Assembly (NCBI GenBank): GCA_036250225.1
Contig: JAPZLL010000014.1
Coordinates: 248,001-312,000 of the forward strand
DNA length: 64,000 nt
From: Cercophora sp. LCS_1
Lineage: Eukaryota; Ascomycota; Sordariomycetes; Sordariales; Lasiosphaeriaceae
Direction of reading: 5' to 3'
Under the pieces are notes generated by a model. The model ran no database searches and had not been told where the DNA came from. It saw only the letters and a list, made by a program, of their open reading frames with translations. The position numbers and the translations under genes were made by a program. Of this stretch, positions 55,356 to 64,000 are shown piece after piece. The first letter of the stretch is position 1; each line of letters begins with the position of its first letter.

Positions 55356-56024
55356 TTAGCGACGGCATTCAACCCCATTAGCCACACACAGGCACTCGCG
55401 TAGCCTCTCCCCAACTGCGGGCTTTATTCCCTCGTCCATCATCTTGTCAAATTCACTGTCAGTGATGTGGCTCCCGTCGTACACTTGACAGCCAGGATTG
55501 TCCGCCCTGTAACTCCTGCAGCACTCCCACACGCGGGCAGAACCGCGAGTCCTGCGGTTTGATGCGGCATCAAGACTCCATTTGCCATCTTATGCAACCA
55601 AATCCCTGATTTTGCGTCTTTTGCCTGGAAGCAATGTTAGCTCCAGGATCTGAGCTGAGATGAAAAACCACGCACCTGGATGGTATTGTCAGCATTCCTT
55701 CATGTGCATGGGATCTTCCGGCCTGATCGGCGAGTAGAAGAGTCTGTGACAACGAAGGCATAACTCCATGCTTTGGTCGATTTGGTAACCAAAGATTTTC
55801 TCTTTTTCATCCCGTCGTGGATCGGGTGAGTCCCAATCGTGCAGCCCATTTGACGAAAATCCCTCCATGTAGTTAATTTCCACCGGGTATCGGTCCTTAA
55901 TTGGACGTGCACAGCACGGGAATGACGGAGACCCCTCAGACTCTGTCTGTGGCGTGCTCGTGGGAAGCGAACATCCAGTAAATTCCATGGTGAATGGCTG
56001 TAGCTTGACGTCGGCAAACGGCAA
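55356..56024 (-). pseudogene. CHORD-like copy 4, single in-frame TGA in the zinc domain
   Basis: Exon 1 (56024-55676) and exon 2 (55588-55356) are joined by GTGCGT...CATAAG with correct phase. Exon 1 carries an N-terminal extension with an FPCC pair, then CLRCHRLFYSP and KEC, where TGA (55689-55691) replaces the Gly codon that precedes QYHP in copy 2. Exon 2 encodes VWECCRSY, NPGCQVYDGSH and a diverged ECLC...EC tail. Apart from the one TGA the 194-codon frame is intact, so this is a young nonsense allele, a readthrough case or a sequencing error. The start could also be 55988. Confidence 0.64.
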
Positions 56025-57351
56025 GGCCCTTCTGTGAGGATTTTGTCTCGAAAGACCGGTTCACTCTCTTCTAATACGTGCGCTTTGAACTTGGTCGTGG
56101 TGGCGTACGTCATGCATCGGTCAGTGTGAGGGTCGTGGGTGGCTTCTTTCCCTTTCAACCAGCGAGTGCCTGGTAAAAGCTACAGGCTAGGAAAATCAGA
56201 CGAATACTGACTCCTCTTGGAGGAAATGTCCAACGTTTCGAGTACCTCCTTTCTGTCGTGCGGCACCACAAGAAAAAGGGGCGTTGCTCTGGTAACCCAA
56301 CCCAGTGGGAAAAGGGAGAATCAATCAACTGACGAATCTCCAACCTAAAATGACGAGTCACACAAATGCTAACGTTTTTTCGGGGACGGTTTCAGATGTT
56401 TCGTTCGTTGAAGAAGCCTTTGGCCCAAGGGTGACAGAACCAAAGTCGCAACGCGAGGGTGGAGTGTTTCTGAGAACCCTTGCCCCCCCTCACCACATAT
56501 GGCAGGAGCAACGGCGAAAGGCTGAACCTTCCGTCAACAATCCAACGCCATGACTAATCCGAGGCTCAACCTTTGCCGCTCTGGCCACATTGGTTAGGAC
56601 AATGATGATCTCAAAACGCCACCTCAATGCAATCTTCACCCATGGCTCAATGGGTTTCGGCGCTGCACTCATGATCTTTTGAGAATGTCCGAATCAACCG
56701 TTGAGGAGCCGTTAGGCTAAGAAAAGGACCAACTTTCAAAACAAATAATCGTCAGGTTCAAGTTTTTCCTTTCTCCTTTTTACCGTCTCTTTGGAGCCTG
56801 TGCTTGAGGTTCCCGCGTCCCCTTACGCTTGGCCTTTTTTTTTTTTTTTCCGATTTTGTTCTTGATCACATGCTAATTATTTTGCCATGAGAGATAAGCA
56901 AGGGCCTTCGACCGGTAGCCGAAACGATTCAGCCAATATCTGGGGCTTTTTGCGAACTTCCCTTTGGCGTGGGTGGCGCGCGCGTATTTATCGGTGGATC
57001 AGCGCCCTGCGCTCTCAAGGAGGCAGACCGTTCTCCGTTTTAACCCGGATGTAGGGACTTTGCTTGTGAAAGTCCCCCGATCGTCGCGGTTGCCCCGTAT
57101 CACAGGGATCGGACGAAGGTGCATTGCGTAATGATGCTCATATGTTCAAGATTGGCACAATACCTTTGGGGGAACCTAAACAGCCTCGTACAGACATGCT
57201 ATCGAAGGTATGCCGAGGGTAGTGAAAGGCTGTCAAACAGCATGATGGGCGGTCACGACAGGCCGGGTGATATAAGGGCGACAACATCCAGTCCCCAGCC
57301 AACATTGCTCAATGTCGTTCCTCGCCGTTTGCCGTTTGTCTGGCATCTTCC
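56025..57351. other. Intergenic region between the CHORD-like array and the 2EXR gene
   Basis: Divergent promoter region with a T-tract at about 56830-56850. No gene is supported. Confidence 0.55.
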
Positions 57352-58515
57352 ATGTTACTACGGCCACAGCGTCGGGACCCGTCTATCCAAAATGGACCCT
57401 CTACCAGCTTCTCGAACACTAATACGCGCATGTTGAGATCACGGCCAAACCATTCAAAGTACAGCACCTTCCATTGGTTTCCCCTCCTCCCCAAGGAAAT
57501 TAGAGTCATGATTTGGGAAATGGCTCTGCGCGGAGAGGAGCCTGGAGCGCACCTGTTCACTGTCTACGATGCCGCCAACGAGGAAGAGCGAAAGGCTGTC
57601 TCCAATCACAGGGTCTTCGGGCTAGATTCCTGGGAGGGCTTTGGAATCGCCAGATCTGTGGTGGGAATTTGTCGGATTACCATCGCAGCCCCCCAAATAC
57701 CTTCCACGACCGACTATTCGTGGACTGAAAGCAACCCGTCCACATACATGATCGACAGCGGACTCTGGAGTGCTTGCCGGGAGTCAAAAGAAATTGCGAA
57801 GAAGTGGCTTGGAAACCGCTGGAGAGGAGAAAATCGGGACCGCCGCACTCCGGCACTATACTTCCTGCCGGAGTCGGATCCCGACGACCCCCGCTTTATT
57901 TCGGTGAATCTGGGGAGAGATTTATTTTTGTTATCCCCAATCAACTTCGAATCGATAGGATGGCATCTCATCGCAAACGACATCTTCGGCGGGGATCTCA
58001 GCGCCTCGTCCCCAACGATCCACCACGTTGGTTTTGAATTCGACCCTGCATGGAGGAGGTGGTTGGACTTTCTGGTGATGGATCTTCACATACAGTCCCA
58101 CAACGTTCATTGCAATCAACTCAAGGGTGTCTTACGGCCTACTCATGTGGACGAGAATGTCATTTCTAATATTTGGTTTGTCGATTACCGTCTCAAACGG
58201 CGGGAAGAGGTGCTGGGAAAGAGAGGACCAGCGAGAACCTGGCCTGGTCGCTCTATCATGAGGGAGCCCGTGAGGGAGCCGAAAAGGAGGCGACAATTCA
58301 ACGGCGATGGGTGTGTCTTTACCGAGGTCAGAGAAGATGACGACGTTGAGTGGGATCTTAGCCTCCAGTCGTCCAGGGGCGTTCTCCCATTCGTCCAGGA
58401 GCTGGAGAAACATCTCCGACACCCGGGAAACCTCTCCACCATTTATGGCGCTTCGGCGCCTTCCGAGTACATCAGGTTTCCCCGGCTCGGAGTGCTAGCA
58501 TGTGAAGCGGCTTGA
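57352..58515 (+). CDS. 2EXR-domain protein
   Basis: Single exon, 387 aa from 57352. An alternative start at 57430 (MLRSRPNH) would give 361 aa. The block FHWFPLLPKEIRVMIWEMAL (about 41-60) is the opening of the fungal 2EXR domain, an F-box-like helical fold. It is followed by R-x-V-x-G/R-ICR, DSGLWSACRESKEIAKKWL and RFISVNLGRDLFLL, which match the usual 2EXR progression of 'no row of ancestors, exposed Trp/Cys-R-E-S'. The C-terminal part has a basic KRRR patch. 2EXR proteins are abundant and highly variable in Pezizomycotina and have no established role. Confidence 0.8.
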   Translation: MLLRPQRRDPSIQNGPSTSFSNTNTRMLRSRPNHSKYSTFHWFPLLPKEIRVMIWEMALRGEEPGAHLFTVYDAANEEERKAVSNHRVFGLDSWEGFGIARSVVGICRITIAAPQIPSTTDYSWTESNPSTYMIDSGLWSACRESKEIAKKWLGNRWRGENRDRRTPALYFLPESDPDDPRFISVNLGRDLFLLSPINFESIGWHLIANDIFGGDLSASSPTIHHVGFEFDPAWRRWLDFLVMDLHIQSHNVHCNQLKGVLRPTHVDENVISNIWFVDYRLKRREEVLGKRGPARTWPGRSIMREPVREPKRRRQFNGDGCVFTEVREDDDVEWDLSLQSSRGVLPFVQELEKHLRHPGNLSTIYGASAPSEYIRFPRLGVLACEAA

Positions 58516-60031
58516 AGGTCGGCTGGCTAGGTGGAGGCGGCGCGAGAGGGGGCAACGGGTATTGCGGTGAGTTTTACGTGTAACGCCTTGCAATTACCCG
58601 GGCCCTGAGTAATGTAGGTAGAGCGAAGATGAGCCAGTCCGTTCCCCCGCCGAGATCGCCGGCGTCATGGGTATCTTGTGCTCGTCTTCTGTCTAAGGGC
58701 CTGTGAGAATGTGCAAGCGCACCCCACCTGCCCCGTCACATCGCCCACAAAAACACCGCAATGTGAACCAAGTGGCTGGAGGCTGGCCACTGAATGGCTT
58801 TGGCAGGCTGTCAAGCGTCCAATAAGAAGGATCGTGCGTGAAAAACGGACACACCAGCAAGTCCACAGTGAAATACGGCTAGAGAACGGAAGCACAGATG
58901 TACCATTCAAGAGGTCAATGACAAGCAGAAACCGCACGCGACAAAATCTGGAGGGATATTCCTCATCAAGAGGCTCCCAAAAAGTACCCAAGGCACCAAA
59001 TAATATCTCCGAGGCTTTGATCATGGGAGATGGGGTATCATATGCGCCTGCCAGAAAACCCACCCGTCGGTCGAAAGCAATGATTGTTTTCGCCGTCCAG
59101 TGCGAACTTTCCCGCATCATCGTCCCTCTCTAAAATGACGTCTTTGAGGGCGTCGATCACTCTGAAAACAAACGAAACCATACTTTGAATTTCAAATCAA
59201 TACCTTGCACCCGTTTCACCGCCGATAAAGTCATCGGATTTAACTTCGCTGGGCAAGGTTAGAGTTCGGGGACAAACGGGTCTTGGTTTAAATCCTTGGT
59301 TGGGGCAAGCCCCATGATGACAACATACATTTTATTTCAAATATCTTCTTCAGGAGGCGGTGAAAGGGGCGCGAAAGCGTCGCTTTTCAATTTCGACAAC
59401 GGTGCGTAGTAATTTGTCGAGCGGTTGGGGGCCATGTTGAAACAAAGTCCCACTGGAGGATATTGAGGTCGAAGTGCAAGAAAATATGTGGTCCAAGTTT
59501 TGAAGCTGAAACCCAAGCATCCCGGATCTTTCGAACGGCCTTGAGAAAGGAGACGGTCCCGTCCGCTGAAATTCCTGAACATCCTCGATGTCCAGTCACA
59601 TTACCACATGCATCTATCTCACAAACCACCGAAGTTACCCTGAGCCTATGTCTACTAACTATGGGTTCCACGTCGTTCGCGGTGTTCCAGGCGAATTTTG
59701 GTGTGAATGTGAGCCCAAATGATCTCAGGGGTGCACAGCTCTCAATGCTCCATTTTAAAACAGATGTGCCTACATTTATCCCGCACTAGAGACAGAAAGT
59801 ATTTACCAAGACAATTGCTATACACGAATCTCCCCCTATCAAGCTCCATATCGAGCCTCCGATGGCCATCCAGGGCCAGGAGAGAAGAGCGTGGGATGAA
59901 AACACTCATGCAAACAAGGACGCTTCCTCCGCGTCCCGAGCTACCCATCGATGTATATTGATAGAATTAGACGAACATCTCCATCTCCTCCGACTCCCAG
60001 AAGCCCTACATGGCTCAGCCCAACATTTTGT
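58516..60031. other. Convergent 1.5-kb region (2EXR / unknown six-exon gene)
   Basis: Open frames on the minus strand at 59337-59671 end near an AATAAA-like signal and could be relic coding sequence. No splice model or domain could be built, so no gene is called. Confidence 0.5.
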
Positions 60032-61542
60032 TCACCTAACCCGCCGACGCTTGGGGGTCTCCGCATCGAGAACCTCCTCTCCTTGCTTGATCCCGATCAC
60101 AGCCTGCACATTGCTCGCGGATGTAGCGTCATACCACTTGGTTGGATCGATCCTGAGAACATCAAACGTCTCCAGCTGCGACTTCAGGGCTGCAAGTAGT
60201 CTGTTAGGAACCTCGCTCGGATTCGACATATCAGGCCTTACTTACTAAACGGTACATGTTCCTGAGGTTGGCCTGGCTGACACACAATGGGCAGGGTAAC
60301 CACGGTAAAAGACCCAGGCTCGCTGGGCACAGACAATATGTAGAAGTACATATTGTCGAGTGGGAGGCCCCTGCCCATGTATTGCCCTTCTCCAGTTGTC
60401 GTCGTAATCTCTTCACAGGGGTGATGCAGACACGGGAGATTTTCCCTAGTAACTGTAACCAAATTGGTGGTTAGTATGCCATCTAGAAAAACAATCTCGC
60501 TGTTCAACATACCATCTTCAACAACTAGCATCTCTTCCAAGATACAATCGCGGTGAGTGCCTTCGTCCCGCTCACCTTGAATGTGGCGTTGAATCCTAAG
60601 GACCGTGTTCGGGTTCCTCCGCGCTTTGGGATCCCAGGTGATATGAATACTGCCTATCGCGGGGTTTTTGCTCCAATGCCCGTCTCAATCCTATAGTGAC
60701 CTTCCAGAATTAGGTAATTGTCGATCTGCTGCTCGAGGAGCCTGATGTGGAGCGCTTTGCCTCCCACGATTTGCTCATCAAGAAACCAGTCATCGGGTAA
60801 CTGGTCCATGATAGCCGCAAAAAGAATTTGGACCGCATGAAAACAAAGATCCAGGGTGCCTCGAGTCATATCCTTCAGACCCAGTGCCTCAATAACATGG
60901 CCGATGTGCAACCACCGTTCGTGGATGAGAATTTCGTCGTTTTCTGCGCTGTAGAATGCGTAAAGTTGCAATTTATCACTTCGGATGAAGCAGACCGGTA
61001 GCAGGCTGGAGTGTGGCGCTGCGGTTGGCCATTTCGATAGTCCCGTTCCATCGCAAGCGAAGAATCGGATATAACCAAAACATTTGGTTTTCGTGTTTCT
61101 GGACAGTTTTTGGAATGCTTCATAGAGAATTTCCATGTTGCGTCCGTTGGTGTATTCTGTCCGGGCAACGACGAAATCCTCCTCATCAAGCCCGAAAGAG
61201 TCGATGATGGCGTCACGCCTGAAATTATCGGGTTAGAATAGATGAATTTTTATTTTGAAGGGCAATTTTGGGACGTACCAGTTTTGAACGAGTTCACGAA
61301 AAGCCTCTCGGGGTTTCCAATCCGTATAACTTGCGCAAATCGGCAAGGTGATCAGTTTTGACCCGCCGATTGACTCAAGGGTGACTTGCGGCTCATCGCC
61401 TCGATCACCTCCTACCCTAGCGCGCTACGCAGGCATCTTGCTCGTCGAGGATAGCCTGGAGCGAGTAAGTCGTGTAAGAACAATGAGGGAGCGAAGGGGG
61501 GATCCGGATTGATTTGAGTTTTTACCGAGGAACCTTCTTCAT
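60032..61542 (-). CDS. Six-exon gene of unknown function, 392 aa
   Basis: Exons: 61542-61526, 61416-61279, 61218-60701, 60653-60513, 60452-60246 and 60189-60032. Phase is conserved at all five junctions (GTAAAA..CTAG, GTACGT..TTCAG, GTCACT..ATAG, GTATGT..ACAG, GTAAGT..GCAG), with no internal stop. The protein has SKLITLPICASYTDWKPREA, WRDAIIDSFGLDEEDFVVAR, CFGYIRFFACDGTGLSKW, YFYILSVPSEPGSFTVVTLP and a basic end KRRRVR that may be an NLS. Strands and helices alternate as in a globular protein. There is no signal peptide, membrane helix or recognised family. The first 17-nt exon and its intron are the weakest part: if not used, the start is unknown, because an in-frame TAG lies at 61428-61430 just upstream of exon 2. 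Confidence 0.62.
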
Positions 61543-62342
61543 GGTCCAACGGGACTGCAAAACCCTGAAAATTTAGTAGTGGAGAAGGAGCGAAGGAAAA
61601 CTGCGCTGAGGGTGCATCAGGTAAACATTTAAGCCTAAAGCTTCTGAAATTGAGCGTTGGTACTCCCATGAGTATTGTACTTGCACCTAATAGGTAGGTA
61701 GCACAATTGTCCCCATATATCCCTTCCTTTCCGCGACGATTTTTACATAAAAAAGGAATGGACCGAGGAGTTAGTGGTGACAACCGACTCAAATGCACGG
61801 CTCAGGCCGATTTCATAGACAGGGAGGCAGACAAGTTCTCTAACAAGTTCTCTAATTATCGAGAGCAATAGCTGGGTATGGAAGTTGGTGACAAAATAAA
61901 CGAGCCACCAAGGCGTCGAGACGCCAAATCCCTCTCTTGTCGAGACGTCAGAAAACAAACTAAAAATCATAAATCAGAAGCCCCAAATACCGGCTTGAAG
62001 ATCTCGAGCCTTTTAGTCCAGGTATTTCTAAAGGCAAAGACGCAAATAGGTGGAACCGGCTCAAGCGCCATCAACCGTATTGTATGGCTCGTTTTTTTCT
62101 GTCACCCACTTGCCCGGCACAAAATGAATGATTTGTCACATGCAGATTGGTGTGTCGTTACTTGAGACGATAATTCTTCGGTTCACGAAGCACGTCCTGT
62201 GCGCCAAACCATGGAAATCGACGGTACTTTTGATCTATGGAGGTGAGGGTCTAAAGTCCGGTTCGTCAATTCCGGAGGCCTCGATATTATGTACCTTGCC
62301 CATCTCCCATAGCGCCCCCACAAAACTGACTTCTTCGGTCGA
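61543..62342. other. Intergenic region between the unknown gene and ARG1
   Basis: Promoter of the unknown gene, repeat copy B and the ARG1 3' flank. ACAAGTTCTCTA is directly repeated in tandem at 61832-61855. Confidence 0.55.
61896..62117. repeat. Dispersed degenerate repeat, copy B
   Basis: About 222 nt aligning with 34490-34690 in the same orientation. This copy is more AT-rich and its minus-strand frame is broken by several stops. It lies between the six-exon unknown gene and ARG1. Confidence 0.65.
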
Positions 62343-64000
62343 TCAGTTGGTGAGAGGCTCGCCGTCCTTGCGCTTCTGAAGACCGTACTTCTTGAGGCGG
62401 ATGGCTGTGGCTGACGTTAGTTATTTTGTAATAGAATGAGATATGATAGACCTTACCCTGGATGGCGATAAAGCCAGTGGTGTCCTCGGGAGAGAAGCCC
62501 TCAAGGGAGTCCATGGAAGCATCCCTGTGCAAGTTAGTACCATTACGGGTATATTGTTGAGCCTTAAGGGGCACTTACTCTTGGCTGTAGAGATTGCTGG
62601 CATCGCTGGAACGGCCAAGCACGAAAGCCTTGAAGTACTAAGTCAGTACGAGATCGCAGCAGGAGACAAACAGAGAGGCTTACGTTGCCGCGGTAGACCA
62701 TCATGCGGACCACACCGGTGACGTTCTTCTGGGAGGCGACGAGAGCAACCTCAACGAACTCCCTCTCGGGGGTGAAGTCTAAACGTGGTTAGCGACCTTT
62801 GACCAAGACTCTGAATGGCGCGGGTTTCACTTACACATGCCGTTGTAGAGCTGTCTGCTCCACGACTGGGTGACGAACTGATCTCGGAGCTCGCGAACCT
62901 TGGAGTCCATAACGAGGCCCTCAAGGTCGATGTGAGCGAGCCTGGCGATGGTGCTGTGACAACTGGTGAGCGTTTGAAGTGGTTGGGTCAGATGCGGTGA
63001 CATACAGGCCAGGGGTATCGTAGCAGCCACGGCTCTTGAGGCCGATGAAACGGTTCTCAACAATGTCGACACGACCAACGCCATTGTCGTGGCCGATCTT
63101 GTTGAGGAGCTTGAAGAGCTCGAGGCTGTCGGTGACCTCCTTCTTGTCCTCAGTCGCAACCTTGACGGGGATACCCTTCTCGAAGTAGATGGAGAACTCA
63201 TAGGGCTTGTCAGGGGCGTCGAGAGGGTCGACAGTGCGGCTTGATAGACGGTCAGCTGTGCTCCAACACTATCGTCCTGACAGACTTACGTCCAGAGCTC
63301 CTTCGGGGGAGTGTGGTCGGGATCCTCGAGGACACCAGCCTCGTATGAGCAGTGCACAAGGTTGTCTAGTAGTGTTAGATCATGTAGTTAAAAATCATGA
63401 TGAGCAAACTCACCATCCATGCTCCACGGGGCCTTGGGTGACGAGGAAACAGGGATGTTGTTCTCGGCAGCATACTTGAGAAGGTCTTGGCGACCCCTAT
63501 TTTGAGTGTTAGTGAGCCGTGCCGGGGGTGACGTCAACGGGATCACGAACTGGAACTTGGCGATGAACTCGGGCATGCGCCAGGGAGCAATGACCTTGAG
63601 AGAGGGGTTGCAAGCCGCGAAGGCAAGCTCGAAGCGGACCTGGTCGTTGCTACTCAATGTTAGACGAGGCCGTTGATCTCTTGGCGCAAAGATTACTTAC
63701 CCCTTGCCCTAAATACGCATGCTGGGTTAGTAGGGGTTCCCGTGTGAGGGTATTAAGAATGTAGGTTGATACGTACGGTGCAGCCGTGGCTGACATACTA
63801 TGACGAGTTAGCAATTGGTCAACAGGAACAAGGCAAAGTATCAAACCTGGCAGTCGTTGTCCTCAGCCACCTTGACCTGAGCACGGGCAATGATGGGGCG
63901 GGCAAGAGAGGTTCCGAGGAGGTAGCGGTCCTCGTAGATGGCATTGCACTGGATAGCCCGGTGGACAATCTCCTCGACGAAAGCCTTCTGGAGGTTCTGA
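62343..64000 (-). CDS. ARG1: Argininosuccinate synthase ARG1, 3' part (5' end outside window)
   Basis: Condenses citrulline and aspartate with ATP to argininosuccinate, the penultimate step of arginine synthesis. Exons, from the window edge: 64000-63847, 63797-63777, 63708-63701, 63649-63551, 63496-63414, 63365-63290, 63239-63006, 62953-62835, 62778-62684, 62637-62579, 62524-62457 and 62404-62343. Conserved stretches across these junctions are YEDRYLLGTSLARPIIA, VSHGCTGKGNDQVRFE (aspartate/citrulline binding), NIPVSSSPKAPWSMD, ENRFIGLKSRGCYDTPG (citrulline site), and SLEGFSPEDTTGFIAI near the C-terminus. The N-terminal ATP-binding loop lies beyond base 64000. Two micro-exons (21 and 8 nt) are needed to encode the YVSHGCT and GKG residues. 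Intron density is much higher than in any other gene here. Confidence 0.94.

Noticed and set aside
55689..55691. Selenocysteine recoding of the TGA in CHORD-like copy 4
   Set aside because: Filamentous ascomycetes generally lack the selenocysteine machinery, and the paralogues have Gly, not Cys, at this position.
59337..59671. Minus-strand frames that look partly coding (EIDACGNVTGH..., FLHFDLNILQWDF)
   Set aside because: I could not find splice sites with a plausible intron length to join them or a convincing start. They may be a relic exon but are not supportable as a gene.
60654..60720. Apparent frameshift after GHYRIETGIGAKTPR in the six-exon unknown gene
   Set aside because: A 47-nt intron (GTCACT...GCGATAG) with correct phase removes the segment and the stop, so a frameshift is not needed.

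Overview
The window is nuclear DNA of a filamentous ascomycete (Pezizomycotina), most likely a Sordariomycete. Genes are intron-poor to moderately interrupted. Introns are about 47-110 nt with GTRNGT donors and CTAAC/CTGAC-like branch points. The content (HET-domain protein, 2EXR protein, ASD-4/AreB-type GATA factor, fungal-type class I terpene cyclase, Sli15/INCENP) is typical of that group. This placement is inferred from gene content only. I placed splice junctions by hand and required reading-frame closure across every exon.

Layout. 1-3892: 3' end of the MYST acetyltransferase ESA1, then MCM6, with an MluI cell-cycle box between them. 4117-6557 (-): secreted polysaccharide deacetylase with three N-terminal beta-sandwich-like modules. 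8988-11228: TRAPPIII subunit Trs85. 11547-12188: small cysteine-rich secreted protein with an in-frame stop. 12761-15655: HET-domain protein with C-terminal helical repeats. 16190-17337 (-): stand-alone terpene cyclase. 19710-22946: CHM7 (ESCRT-III) converging on RAD18. 23978-24796: unknown protein. 25565-29748: INCENP/Sli15. 31089-34046: J-domain protein whose 3' end is tandemly duplicated. 35374-37684 (-): SYLF lipid-binding protein. 41256-42548 (-): F-box protein. 44920-46902: RBR ubiquitin ligase with a membrane segment. 47371-49481: ARP9. 50788-52607: ASD-4/AreB GATA factor with two apparent start sites and a GATA-motif-rich internal promoter. 53205-56024 (-): tandem array of four small CHORD-like zinc-binding genes, three of them broken. 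57352-58515: 2EXR protein. 60032-61542 (-): six-exon gene of unknown function. 62343-64000 (-): 3' part of argininosuccinate synthase (ARG1) with two micro-exons.

The conserved genes are housekeeping chromatin, replication, repair, trafficking and amino-acid genes. Between them lie accessory islands (11.5-17.4 kb and 53-62 kb) with fast-evolving, broken, duplicated or orphan genes. The most unusual part is 53.2-56.0 kb: four paralogues share a C-x2-C / HPG / W-x-C-C / G-C zinc-ligand signature, a conserved intron site and a C-terminal C-x-C-x2-C knuckle, and three of the four carry disabling changes inside the zinc domain. A degenerate dispersed repeat occurs twice (about 34.49 and 61.90 kb). 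No tRNA, rRNA, CRISPR array or intact transposon was recognised.
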